From assembly GCA_013398295.1 (NCBI GenBank), contig VZSF01001220.1:124001-188000 (forward strand): a DNA stretch of 64,000 nucleotides, given 5' to 3'. The translations under genes were made by a program, and so were the position numbers. The DNA comes from Chionis minor (taxonomy: Eukaryota > Chordata > Aves > Charadriiformes > Chionididae). The notes under the pieces are model-generated. The model searched no databases. It saw only the letters and a program-made list of their open reading frames with translations, and was not told where the DNA came from. Shown one piece after another: positions 1-12,300 of this stretch. Each line of letters begins with the position of its first letter. Within the stretch, counting starts at the first letter, position 1.

Positions 1-454
1 AGCCTTTTGAGAAAGCACTGACTGAATATGTATACCACTTGTTAAGAAACCCATTTCTATTCAGTAACCCAAGATGATCACCCTTTTATTCTGGTGACTT
101 CTTTCCCAAATCACCAAGTAGCTCTCAAAAGATTTCCCACCTCCTATCTCCCAATCCAGCATTTTAAGTGTTACTGAATTTCCATTTGCAAATCCTTTGT
201 TCTGCTGTAGAGGTGTGAAGTTACCTATTCAGTCATTCATTTCACATTTTGGTCCCTGAAGCAGCAGAATGAATTTGCCTCAATAAAATGTTGCACCAGC
301 TTAGCTTTGGTTTCGTATTATAAAGAGAACGACAGCATCCTTGTTGGCTTAAACTCTATGATATTGGGGCTGCTCTGATTTATTCACACTGAGGATTTGT
401 CTCAAAGACTTTACTTTCACCCATTTTTTAACTTTCTTCTCTTTTCTCTTCTAG
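1..454 (+). other. SV2C: SV2C last intron (3' part)
   Basis: No coding signal is visible here. The segment ends in a strong acceptor: a pyrimidine-rich stretch from about 423 to 452, then AG at 453-454. The next base opens a frame encoding the SV2C C-terminus. The intron's 5' end lies outside the window. An AATAAA near 282 is inside the intron and is not treated as functional. Confidence 0.9.
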
Positions 455-638
455 GGCAACAGGCTTTGGCTTTTTGAATGCGCTATGCAAAGCAGCAGCT
501 GTACTTGGAAACTTAATATTTGGTTCCCTTGTCGGTATCACCAAAGCAATCCCTATTCTCCTTGCTTCTACTGTTCTAGTATGTGGAGGTCTGGTAGGAC
601 TTCGGCTTCCTGACACAAGAACCCAGGTGTTGATGTAA
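455..638 (+). CDS. SV2C: Synaptic vesicle glycoprotein 2C, terminal coding exon (partial gene)
   Basis: SV2C is a 12-helix synaptic-vesicle membrane protein of the major facilitator superfamily, found in neurons and endocrine cells. This exon supplies the last 60 residues of a protein that is usually about 727 residues long. The first base completes a codon begun in the previous exon. The frame then reads ATGFGFLNALCKAAAVLGN, followed by two hydrophobic stretches (about residues 13-31 and 33-51 of the exon) that fit the last two membrane helices. A short tail follows with the LPDTR motif typical of MFS C-termini and the ending QVLM, then TAA at 636-638. The wording NALCKAAAVLGNLIFGSLV and the ending TRTQVLM match my memory of SV2C better than SV2A (which ends GQVLQ) or SV2B. 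The acceptor is strong and the frame has no breaks. Paralogue choice rests on recall of the family, without an alignment. Confidence 0.95.
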
Positions 639-1477
639 CTGGAAAAAGCCATTTACTATTTATTTCCTTCTTCATACAAATGTCAACTCTCCCAACTAAT
701 GGTGCAAAGGCTTCAGATTCTCAACACTTATTAGAGTGCTCAGATGTCAGAAATCAGACTCAAAAGATACTTTGGAGTGGCAGAGCTTTAGAAACCTCTG
801 TCTGAAAGTTTTAAATTTCACTTTTGTTTACTTGCATACATTGCTATTCAAAACCACTTAACTTCAAACTTCAAAGCTACCTCTTAAAACACCTTCAGTG
901 ACATATCCAGGAAGGTAAAAACCACACTGATAATTAGATATTTAAAATGCAAACAGTCATGTCATTTAAAAATACATGCTAAATTTGGCCATGGCATTGT
1001 GAGCTTTTGTAAGAGTACAGACATGCAAGTCAATTACTTAGCAGTATTGGTGCAGAGAATGTTAATTATTACATATATCAATGCATGCAGCATTAATTGG
1101 GAAATTCTACAGACCACATCAGTATTGAGAACAGTGACCTTCTGCAGCTGTGCTGAGATGGTAAAAACTTGTGCAAATGCCTCTTTCTTGGGAAACCTTT
1201 TTAGGCAGACTCAATCTAAAATGAAGATTACCAACTACACCCTGTATTTGCTGAGGAGAGGGCAACAGCTACTGCAAGGAGATGAAAAGCCCATATGGGT
1301 AAGCAGCAAAGAGAATAACAAAATAAACACTTTTGCTCTTTGTTGCTAATCCTCCAGAAAAAAAATTTGTTTTCTTCTTGCTTGTGGCATCTGGTATATT
1401 TTTGCCATTTCAAAACAGTGAATTTGTCACTCTTCCAGGGGTGAATCAATGCAAATATTTATGTTGCTGTAAGTATG

Positions 1478-1483
1478 AATAAA
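1478..1483 (+). promoter_or_regulatory. Candidate proximal polyadenylation signal (AATAAA)
   Basis: A canonical AATAAA lies about 840 bases after the SV2C stop. If used, it would give a short 3' UTR isoform lacking the distal regulatory motifs. The downstream sequence is not strikingly GT-rich, so use is uncertain. Other AATAAA hexamers at 3610-3615, 3634-3639 and 3844-3849 could also give intermediate isoforms. Confidence 0.35.
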
Positions 1484-4400
1484 GGAAGAATCAGGCCAGT
1501 GAACTCTATGAAAAAGTAAGATGTTTTCAGAAGAGTTTAGTATTTGCATTTCTAATACATTTTTCTTTGTCACAGAATGGTTATAAAAATACGTGGCTGT
1601 AGAATGCCACCTAGTAAATTTAGTCAGGCCATAACTTCAATATAAAGTGAAATGTAATTAAAACATATCACAAGATTTTTTAAAAAAATGATATCAAACC
1701 AAAGCAATAATAAAACCCAACATTTTCACAGTTTATACACTTCTTTATCTAACCATTTTCTCAGCTGATTTTTAATAGTTCCAGAGATATCTCACCATTT
1801 AACACTTTCAAATGTCTCTCTGAAAGGCCATTAAGAAAGGAGCCAGGCTAAGGCTGCAGGGAGTGGTAATGTCTTTATTAAAGTGCAAAGATGGAGAGTA
1901 GATAGTAGTAAACATATTTCTTCTAGGCCATATTCTGTGGACTGTTCTGCATAACAGTAAAGAGTTCCTCACCAGTGCTACTGCTATGAAAAAGGCTGTG
2001 GGATGTCTTTAAAATGTTAGAATTTAAAATTAAATACAAATGCATCTATAAAATTATCAGATAAAAGGTGCAGATACTTTGATGACAGAAAATGTCATTG
2101 CTTTCACTGGAAACAAGACAATTTCTACCAGCTGATGAACTATCTGCAGTTTCAAATTTCAAAGAACAGATTTGGTATAAAACACAGGGAAAATTTATCA
2201 GTTTTTTTCTAATTATATCTGACAACATTTATTAAGTGGTTGAATCATTGCCAAAGAAATTAGGCTTTCAGATAAGGTCATTTTGTAGCAGGATAGATTT
2301 TTTTTTCCTTTTTGTTACTTTTTGTCTTGCTCATATCTGTGAATTTAGCTTGGGTAGAAATATCTATCACTGCATTCTGTGTCAGTCACCATCTTAGTCA
2401 TACTGAAACAGTCAGTAAAACTCCAAATAAGAAGGTCATTCATTACATTTAAAGTTCACTGTTTAATTTATTGATTCTAGAAGCTGCATTTTGCAGTTAT
2501 TAACAAATGCCTGTGCTACATATTGTAGCACCAAAATGTTAGCCCAAGATGTGGTTTTCTGCTATTAACAAATGAGAAAAGTGGCTGAATTTAAAAAAAC
2601 ATGAGTATGGAAAACTAGTGGGCATTTTTTTGCTGTTGATAATTTAAATATGATATAGTAAGAAACAAAGTTTAGGAAGTGTGTCTATTTTGCATTATAA
2701 ACAGTTAAAATACTTGAGATGAAATATTTTATATTTAAATCTGACTTAAACATGTCTTTTAAATTTCTAAGCTCTGTTAAGAAAAAGGGGGAAAAATAAT
2801 TTTTCACCGAGTTCCAGGTTAAGAACAAAACAATGGCCTTAGTTTTGCATTTGTGGCTTTTGTCCACCAGTCATAGTCTTAAAATTATTGCAAGGCTGTT
2901 TTCTCCAGTGAGAATTATATCTGAGCCCTGTTTCTCTGTGCCATTCATTAGGAGCATGTGTCCACCTCCTTGTAATTACTGTACAAATTTTGAAATCTGA
3001 AGCCTCTGTACATGTTTGGAGCAAACATCAACAACAATGATAAAATATTACATTGTCTTGCTATGCACTTTCCACTTCAAAGTAGTATATTCTATCCGTC
3101 TCTGTATGTAATTCCGAAGAACATCCAGATCCAACACTTCATGCCAGCTGACCACCGTGGAGGAAATGGGCCACAGAAAAATAAGGTTCAAGTTTTGAGG
3201 GCTATGGTTCAAGGCTAACACACTAAAATCTCATTACATGTAAAATTATGCTGATTTCAGTGCTGGTTCTTATCCTAAATCCTGACCACACCATAAGTAT
3301 GTGATCAGGTTTGGGTAAGGTGGAATAGCGAAACAACAGGAATTAGTAAAGACAAACAAAATGCCCAACTCCATGGATCCTGCGTGGTCTGGTGTTAGAG
3401 TGAAAGTTCTAAGGTAGGAAAAGGATAAAAGAAGAAGAGTGTGTAGGAAAGGGGAGAAAAAGAAAATGGGAGGGATAAACAAAGAAAAAATCCACCAACA
3501 TTTCCAACATACTAACCAAAACCCCAAAGCTAGAATCTCCCTAGCTGGTGAGCCAGTTGGGTCAACAGATTTGAACTAGTGCACAAACCAGCGCCAAAGC
3601 TGTTTCAAAAATAAATTCTTTGAGCTTGAGTGCAATAAAGATTTATCTCATAAGGACAAAAGAAGTGAATGCAATTTCAAGCTATAAATACTTGGTTAGT
3701 TTGGTACAATCCACAGGCTGGAACAGAAATACTTAACCTATGGAGATCTGGACGCAAATGTTACTTACATTATAAGCAAATGTGATTTGGCTAGTCTTTA
3801 GTGAATCTGTCTTTTTTTGCAGCTTCCAAAGCAATCTCAGGTAATAAATATTGGGCAGTAGGAATTGCACTTCTTTTCTGTGTCTATTCACTTATATCTT
3901 ACACAAAGAGTCACTTCGTTGCCTGCTTGGAATGCCGATACACCACTGAGAATCAAACTTGATAATATTTGCATATCAGATCTATCAAACAAATGTAATC
4001 AAAACTGCTTATTTGTCTGTTTTGATCACTGAACTAACTGACCACTAATTGGAAACTCCTTTCAGTCTAAATTGAAGTAAGATATAAGGACTAGTGCTCT
4101 TCTCCTGTAAAGCTGAAAGGCTTATCCCAATGACAGCAATGACAAAAAGTACAATGACCACTGAAGATGGAGAAGACTCACAGCATTTAGAATAATATTA
4201 ACCATGATGGTCAACTACTTCAAAATCTGAAAATTGCCCACAAAAGAGACCATGTGTTTTTATTTTTGACAAAGTAACTTCATTTTAATTAATTTTATTA
4301 CTTACAGGTTGTCTGATAGCAGAGCTTGACTTAGCAGAGTCTTATTTCTTGAGAGCATCTTATTCATTGTGTTTGCACGTTTTAACCAGACTAGCTATAT

Positions 4401-7400
4401 TCATGTTAGCACCTTATTGGCTGGATGCATGCACTACAACCTTTGGTGTGCATTGCATTGATTTTTGAGTACAGACTCCTAGCAAGGGAACCAGGGCAAG
4501 ATGTTTATGGTTTCGGGAGTGCTGAAGGAAATTGCTAATTAATGATATATTGTGAAGCCTTCTTCATCTATGCTCAATTTTAGCCAGTGCCCTTCCAAAG
4601 GTGTAGGCTACAAAACTTTCAAACAGGTGAAAAAGTGTTAGCCCTCCTTCCTGATGGCTCCAGTAGTCTATTATTTGTTCATCACCCTAGAAATGTGGGG
4701 CAAAGTAAGACTGCTAGCTCAAGCTTTTCTCTCTTCCTCTTCATGCCATTCCATTCATTCCACCCCAAACTACTTTTCTTACCAGAGGGCCAGTCTTAAA
4801 GGAGGTCAAAACTTACTGCTTCTGCTCTCACTTGCTTCTGACTTCATAGTAACATTCAGTAAGAAAATTTGCCACATATCTTTTGCAATTTGCCTGTCCC
4901 TTTTTAAACTAAGGTGGAAAGCAAACTCTGAAGCCCTCCAGACAATCTTGTCCTTTTAAGGCAGACTCCACATTTCCCTATGTACCCAGAAGGCTGAACT
5001 AATACAAGGAGGGTTCTTCTCCCAGAATGGCCATTGTTGGGCTGCTTCTGCTGTGGCTGCAGATATGGGGGAATGTTTTTGTCTAGCTCAGCTCCATTTG
5101 GAGGAAATGTTATTCTGTGTTCTTGTTTTCTTTTTCTACCACTATGGAGCCTTATCTTCATGCAACTGCTCTTGAAGCACAACTGCTGATTCCAGTTCTT
5201 AGCAATATAATACAGCCCTCAGCCCCTCATATGAACAGCCTCTGTGCTGGCCTTTAGCTCTCTTCCCCACTGTGAACTTTAAAACTATCTTAATTATTCA
5301 GAGAAAGATGTTTACATGAAGTTGCACCTCTTTACCTAAACAAGATGATAACATGCTAAGACAACCTACAAGCCATGTTTCCTGTTTAATAACCTGGAAA
5401 TGCAATTGAAATTTCAATCACAGTGTTAAAAAACGAATCCTTGCACTCAGGGGGTCAAAGACACAAGAAGTGAAAACAGAAATGCTTCACTTCCTCTGGA
5501 GTCTTGAAAGAAAACACATGTTCGGTAATCATATTCCAGAAGAAAACATGTCTGAGAGACTGCTTTTCTTCTGCATTTCCTGCCTTCTTGTTCATTAAAC
5601 TCACTGTAAAATATTAGGTATTTGCCTGAATTAGTACTTTCCAATGCTGCTAGTACAGGAAACGCAGCATGAAAAGACAGATTTTGCTTGCAGTTTGGAG
5701 GCAAGACAGGGATCAGGCAGTGATGTGGAATTAGCAGACATGTTAGCCAGAAAATCTGGAGCTCAATTCAGAACCTGAATTAAACACAAAGCACCAATTC
5801 ATAATGCTACTTACAGATCTCCCTTGACTTCACTTACCCTCATGTAGTCTACAACCAGTCCATACGCTGAAATCAGCCTCATTTGCTTTCTTCTAACATT
5901 GAAAATTTCAACCAAGTGATGAAAAATATTTTTGACCCATTATTGTTATCTGCATTCTTTATTTTTGTTGCAGTGGTGAATACCCTACTTCTTCCTGCAA
6001 AGGAAGGATCCTTCAATATTTAGTCCTACTCTAGATGTGTAAGATTATTATACAGAAAGAACTTCATCCGCATTTGGGACCCTTATTTGATGCAGTGATG
6101 GAGCATGTCAGAAACAGGGAAAAGGCAAAACGGTCTTGGTTGATTTACTTTTCTTATTTGGTCGTACATTGAATTATCTCCAAAGATGCTGGTCTGTAAT
6201 ATGTAGCCATGTTTGCTAGCTCTTGGAGTACACCCTGCCTAATTAAAAATGAGTAAAACAGTAACTATTGGCAGTCTCCTCCCAAAACATACACACAAGC
6301 TACACTTTTTAGGATGAAAATACTTACGGAAAAAAATGGGCAAAAATGCGGGTGTAATTGCTTTCAGAGGTAAACAAACTTTCCTGTTTGACAAGGGTCT
6401 AGAACATACTGCTTGCTTCTGACTGCACAGTCCAATAACCAAAGATTGAACATCACTTAACAACAAAGGTATTTGCATAAGGACGACCTGACACAAAAGT
6501 ATTGTCTCTTCCAGCCAGGGTATTCATGAATATACATTTGAATGTCACATAACCAAGAAGATTTATAGAGATCTTGCCCCTGCTTTGGCCATCAACACTT
6601 CTGAGCTGTAGCCAGACACATCAGTCTGCAAGTGAGAGAGAGAAATTTCTGGCAGGCTGGCTTTCATCACTCTCTCCACAGCTAGCTACCTAAGCTCGTT
6701 TCTCTTGGATCCCAAGGATCTGCTTTTTTGCTCAGCCTCCTACTTTCTAATTTTGGACATCTACCACCTGCCACTCAGTTTTCACCAGTAATCCTGACCA
6801 AGCAAGCTGAAGCTACTTGCTGCTAATGGACAGCACTCATAACTCATCGCAAGCACGGTACTCTGCTTGTTGGAGTGGTCACCTAGCATTTCTCTCTGAT
6901 AATATTGCATGTTTTTTAACCTATAATACACATCTTCTGTCCTTTTAATGTCTGCCTTGTAAATGTATGCCTGTGCCCCACTGGCTGTGTGATAAAAGTC
7001 ATTTGTGAATCTCATGTGGGCCTGTCTTACCCAGTTAAAGGTTGATCCTTCAAAAGAAGAAGGTCAGGAAAAAATAATGAATCAAATTAAATGCAAATCA
7101 CGAAGACTAAGATTTCAAGGCCTAGGGTTCAATCACTTTCATTTTTGTCAGCTGTTTCCCTTAAATCCTAGCCTGCAGCTGTATAATACTGTTTATTCTA
7201 AAGAAGAGTAATGCAGTTAGAGGTGAGTACATATACAGGCACATGTGTGGGTGAATATGCACACATATATCCCCACAAACCTCCTTAAAACACAGGCGGA
7301 TGTAAGACGTACAAACCATATTCTCATCTCATTCTCAATAATACTAAATATTACTTTCTGCATTATGCATTATGGATTGTGCTTTGAATACAAATAACAT

Positions 7401-8236
7401 CCTGCTCTGTTCCTTGTGCAGAACACTTTACTTATTCATGCGCAAAATTGTTGGGATGCCAAGATTCATCTTAGCTGGCCATTAGCTTTTGATCATTGGA
7501 AGGGAACTCCTGAAATGGTCTGAAAAATGAGCTCTGACTTAGCTTCAGCCTTTCCCTCCTGCCGCACTGTGCCAAACAGCAAAACAGCACATCCTGCAAA
7601 GGCACTAATCATGTTCCAGCGACTAGGAGACACAGCACTCTCCGATACATAAAATCCTAAAAGCTATGAACTTTGTCTTATTCAACCAGAAGTCCTTCAA
7701 AATGTTTCATGGGGATCTCAATGTCTTAACTTCTGTGTAATGTATGAGAAAATGCCTGTGTCTTCCTGTGTTGTATGTTTTTCATTGTTTCTGCATATAT
7801 AGCTGCTCTTGTCCTAGTAATGTGGCTAAACAATTGTTTGCTGCTGTTGTTATCAGCAATCTTTGACCTGCCTGAAACAGAGCCATTGCCAGGGTGTCTT
7901 TCAATCAATAATTAACATCCACAAAGATCATCTACAGTAATTAGTGCTGTATAAAGTAATTGTGACTATAATTTGAAAAAATCCAGGATGAAAATAGCAG
8001 CACATGCCCACAAAGCAGTGAAGGTGGAGAGAGCTCTTTCAAAAGCTCTGGCATCTACTACATTTCACCGTCCCTCTTCCCAGGACATCCACTCTTTCCA
8101 GCGTGCTTCCTCTGGTGGGGGACATGCACACATGCTACGGAGCTAAGTAGTCAGCAGAAGAAAGGGCGTATTCCTTTCACAGGACTTAACAATGTATATT
8201 TGCTACAGGAAAGCCAACTCTATACAGAAATTAAAA

Positions 8237-8252
8237 CAAACAAACAAACAAA
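8237..8252 (+). repeat. (CAAA)4 microsatellite
   Basis: Four perfect CAAA units, preceded by AAAA and followed by AACCC. A T11 tract follows at 8272-8282. Simple sequence within the putative SV2C 3' UTR. Confidence 0.9.
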
Positions 8253-8473
8253 CCCAAGCAGTCTGCAGTTCTTTTTTTTTTTGCCCCATGTTTTCTATGA
8301 GTTGATAAACTGAAGACTGGTCTATAACAAACCTTTGGGAGGAGATTATGAAAGGGCAGCAATGTCCACGTAACAGTACTTTTGGAAAGCAATGGGTCTT
8401 TCCAAAAGGGTAACATTCTCACTGAGTGAGACTGTAGCATATAGTTTCTAATTGTGATCATGAATTTAAAAAT

Positions 8474-8523
8474 AGAAATTTAAAATAGAAAAATTTTAAA
8501 CAAAAGAAATTTAAAATAGAAAA
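8474..8523 (+). repeat. Imperfect tandem AT-rich repeat
   Basis: The 19-base string AGAAATTTAAAATAGAAAA occurs twice, at 8474-8492 and 8505-8523, a period of 31 bases. The spacer is also A/T-rich. It looks like a local duplication in low-complexity sequence. Confidence 0.8.
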
Positions 8524-9738
8524 TTTCTGTTCAGGTTCAAAGTAGCAGTAGATAATATTGTCTTCTATTTGTAAGTTTTTAAACATAGATTAAAACCAAT
8601 AGTTTAGAAGGAAAAAGAGAATATTAAAATTTGGAAAGTGTTCTCACAAAACACAACCTCCCATCATCTTTTTTGGACAAACCTTACAGCTCTTTCCTGT
8701 TTCTTCCTGCCACAGATCCTTTCTGCTATGGTGACTGATTTCATTAGTGCTTCACTAGTGAAATGAAAGTTTTTACTGACATTTGCAACAGAAATGAGAG
8801 CAGGCCTTCCTAGCACTGTAGGAAAGCTAGCTCTTTTAAAGACTTAAAAAAATGCACCAAGCTGCTAGTGACTGCATTTATTGTCTTCCTAGTGGTTTAG
8901 GATCATACAAAGTGTTACAGGAAACTAGTACTGTGTGTGTAAACAGATCCCTGTTTAAATCAATGAAGTAATTTCCAGGATCAGGATCTTAGCTTTCTCT
9001 TTCAAAAATATTAAATATATGATTGTGTATACTGTCATGTTGGAATTGCTGTTGTGAGAGAAATGTGTTCATTTAGCCCTTATTTTTGATGTTAATAATT
9101 TTATCCTGTCTTTTTCCTATGAATGTAACATTTCCCAAAGAGTAAAAGGATTTTTAATACCATTCTGTGCTGCAAGCTTAATGAATCAACTGGCAGGTTA
9201 TTTTAGCCATTTGCTATAGAATATTGTATTTAAAATCCCAATTAAAACTTTCAAAGAAAAAAATTGTAGCATTATCCTGAGTTGCATAACATTGTGCCAA
9301 CTAAACTGTATCTCACACTTCGCCTCAATTATATGTGTACTATACATAATTAGATTTTTTTTTAAGTGGGCATTGTAATGACATATGTGCAGAAGTCAGA
9401 CATTAAGGATGAGGTGCTGAAAGTAGAGCTCTTTGCCTTCACTGTAATTTATTGGCATTGTCAGGTTACTGATTTTCTTAAAAACTTGGTAGCATTTTCT
9501 AATGCTGAGCAACGGAAGGAAAACATGTATTCTTTGCTAGGTTTTTTGTGAGCTATTTTCTGCTCCTGGTTTCTCCTACCAAACTTCCACTGAAGTCACC
9601 AATTGCTCTGAGCCAACTAGGAATATAATTTTTCAAACTGTCTTTAGTGTACAAAAGCACAGGTGTGCTAGTGTGCACATGTTGTCAAGAAAATCATAAG
9701 CATTTCTGACAGTCTCCATTTCTTAATGTGAGGAAACA

Positions 9739-9930
9739 TGTACATATTGTATATACAGTAATGAGCTACTTTGAAGTTGAATTCCCATTTATACATGTTT
9801 ACTTCCAAATCTGCTAATCTGCAACAAGATCTTGGCAATGGTCCTGACCTCTCTGTTTCTTTCGTTTGTTTTCTTTACTGCTGTGTGTGATCTCCTGTAA
9901 AGCAGGTTGCAGTCATCACTATTGTATATA
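9739..9930 (+). promoter_or_regulatory. Cluster of three Pumilio-type motifs in distal SV2C 3' UTR
   Basis: TGTANATA, the core recognised in RNA by Pumilio/PUF proteins, appears three times: TGTACATA at 9739-9746, and TGTATATA at 9748-9755 and 9923-9930. The first two are separated by a single base. They lie roughly 350-550 bases before the putative distal poly(A) signals, a usual place for such elements. Function is inferred from motif matches alone, and AT-rich sequence can produce them by chance. Confidence 0.4.
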
Positions 9931-10250
9931 TGTGTTTGCATGTGTGTGCCTTGATAAATTCTCTCTTTTGGAATTCTGAATTTTTCATTTCAGGTCCAGC
10001 TGGTACAATTGTGAACTCATCTTTCCAGTATGCTCCTCTGTGTCAGACTGCCAACTTCCAAAATGTTTGACCAAGTGTTTTGATTAAGTTCCCTGAGGAA
10101 AGCTGTCTGTATACTTGTGAAAGGGCATGCTCTGTGTAAGATGACTGTGTACAGTATAAATCTATAAAATGTGGAAGTGTTTATAAATTTATTTGCCAAA
10201 TATTTATCATCCATGTAACAAATGCAAAGTTATTTAGTGTACATCAAACT

Positions 10251-10289
10251 AATAAAAGGGGATCTTTTGCTTCACTATATTCAAATAAA
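10251..10289 (+). terminator. Paired distal polyadenylation signals of SV2C
   Basis: Two canonical AATAAA hexamers occur at 10251-10256 and 10284-10289. A TG-rich stretch follows from about 10320, consistent with a downstream cleavage-factor element. I take this as the likely main end of the SV2C transcript because it follows UTR-like AT-rich sequence and nothing later looks like UTR. The exact cleavage site cannot be fixed from the sequence. Confidence 0.5.
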
Positions 10290-11640
10290 GATTTGTTCTC
10301 TGCAATGAATACATATCAGGTGTGATGATAGCCAGAATATCATTCTTCACTACACACAGAATACTGAAAACAGTTGTTTTACCCTAATTAGTCCTTTTAC
10401 GAAGGCTCTGTATGTATTTCATCTTTGGTGCCTCTAACAGAGGTTGAGCACATATTAAAAGAAAACGTGGAACAAGCTAGTAGAGCTAAAAAAATGTAAA
10501 CAATCATAAAAAAAGACAGAGTAGAAGTTGCTGTGGTTGCAAGAAGCAAAGGTCTTTAGTTAACCATTTGGGATTCATATTTCTAGGGTACATAATTGCA
10601 CAAAATAGACATCTGGCCTTTCACTAAATAGCTGCACTGCAGGTGTATGTTATCACCTAAAGGGTCTAATCTAACTCTCTGTGAAAAGTATGCTGCTGCA
10701 AGTGTGATGATCCATGCATCTAAAAGGCCAATTAGAATTTATACAATAAACTATGGTTCCATAAGAACTTGGTATTTACCAAAAAAACCCCAACAACCAA
10801 CCCCAAAAAGCTGAAGCAGCCCTGCAACAACATTAATTCTTCATTGCATTTATGCACTAAGGGCCTCCAAAAAGCTTCAACAGATCAAATGTGGTAGCTT
10901 TGAAATAACAAAAAACTGCTGAGTTATTTATATTCTGCCATCTCCATGTCTGGATAGGAAATACATTTCCAAATATAGGTTATTCCAAACAGATGAAGGA
11001 CTAAACAAAACACATGAGCCTCTTCAGCTGTGTCACCAATAGGGAAAAGTTAAGCTACATATGAATTGAAGCATTTCTCAGTTCATGCAAAAGGTCTGTC
11101 TGAAAACTCCAACAACCAAGGACATGTATGATTTTTTAACTGTCCTTTGGCAGCTGGAGTTTTTTGTTGTACAGTACAAAAAAAAGAAAAATTCTCTGTT
11201 TATTCAGAACAACCAACAGAAGTACTAATCCATACTTTTAGTCTCCTTATGTGTACACCCTCATGTACCTGCATTTGAAGCGGGTCGGTAGTATAACTAC
11301 ACTGCTGTCATCCTCTAGTAGAGATGAAGCTTTTATGATTGTGCCTTCCAGTCCCGTTCTGGGAAGAAATCAACCTCTTTTGCGCAGAAGATAAGATAAA
11401 AATACAAAAGGGAGTGTGGGAGAAGATTTGCACATACTCTTCATAGCTACCTTCCAGAAATTTCACTTCATCTCTAGAAAACCTTCAGTAGCAGGGAATC
11501 TTGTGTTGGAGCATATCATCCTGCAGAAAGGACACTTTGGCTTGTAAAACCGCATTTTGGCAAAGAATTTCACAAGCATACGTGTATATACTCCTGGCTG
11601 ACAGTTATGCTAGCAAAAAGGTGATGCTTAATTCAGAACA

Positions 11641-11660
11641 GTGTGTGTGTGTGTGTGTGT
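11641..11660 (+). repeat. (GT)10 microsatellite
   Basis: Ten uninterrupted GT units, followed by decayed TG-rich sequence to about 11690. Probably length-polymorphic. Overlapping open frames on both strands here come from the repeat. Confidence 0.97.
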
Positions 11661-12257
11661 GCATGTGCAAGTGTGCATATTGTGTGAGACAAGAAAAGGG
11701 TTTGTGGATGCAAATGTGAGAGGGGAGGCATTTTGTGGTATCTGGCACTGTGCATACCTGAGACCAAATGTTAAAATAGATCATATGCATTGTCTATATG
11801 CTTTACTTTCCATTATGATGCCAACCAGACTATGATTATTATTTAATCCATTGCAGTGGTAAAGTTACACTGATGATATATTGGGCTGATGTGAGATCAG
11901 TATCTAACCTGAATGGCTCCCCATCCCATTTAGTCATCTCTGGAACTTTTTTATAGTGCTTTACATTTTCAGCAGAGAAAATAGACATTGGTTTAAAGTT
12001 CCTCATAGGCTTCCCTAAAAATATTAAGCTGAACTGAAAATCATACTATTCTGTACGTTTTCTGGTGACACCATATGGAAGCTTTCACAGTATAGAGGTG
12101 AACCCGCTCTTTCTGCAGAGAACATACAGGTGCATTTTACATGATGTTACTTCTGGCTCTCAGAGTGGACCTAACTGGTCTGATTAGGACTGCAGTAATG
12201 ATTTTGCATTACTAGAGCGAAATAAAGTTGTATGTGCAAAATAGCTTGAGAAGACAC

Positions 12258-12300
12258 CAATGGTCATATAGTCATAGAGTCAATATGGTCAATGGTCATA
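12258..12300. repeat. Short degenerate tandem duplication
   Basis: CAATGGTCATA occurs at 12258-12268 and again at 12290-12300, with GTCATAGAGTCAATATG between. On the minus strand it reads as loose eight-base units of the type GACNNTAT. That loosely recalls the octamer tail of avian CR1 elements, but I could not find CR1 body sequence beside it. Confidence 0.6.

Larger units (their letters stand above)
639..10310 (+). other. SV2C: Probable long SV2C 3' untranslated region
   Basis: After the TAA at 636-638 there is no splice-supported coding sequence until the IQGAP2 promoter. The stretch is AT-rich, with many ATTTA motifs and several AATAAA signals. Mammalian SV2C mRNAs are known to have a 3' UTR of many kilobases, so a 9.7 kb UTR ending at the paired signals 10251-10256 and 10284-10289 is plausible. 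The right boundary is inferred: a cleavage site about 15-30 bases after the last signal, with a TG-rich stretch from about 10320. Short open frames here (for example 999-1349 and 4654-4959) overlap in several frames and look random. Confidence 0.6.

Noticed and set aside
428..652. Minus-strand frame of 74 codons
   Set aside because: It is the antisense shadow of the SV2C terminal exon, which has the correct splice acceptor, phase and family sequence on the + strand.
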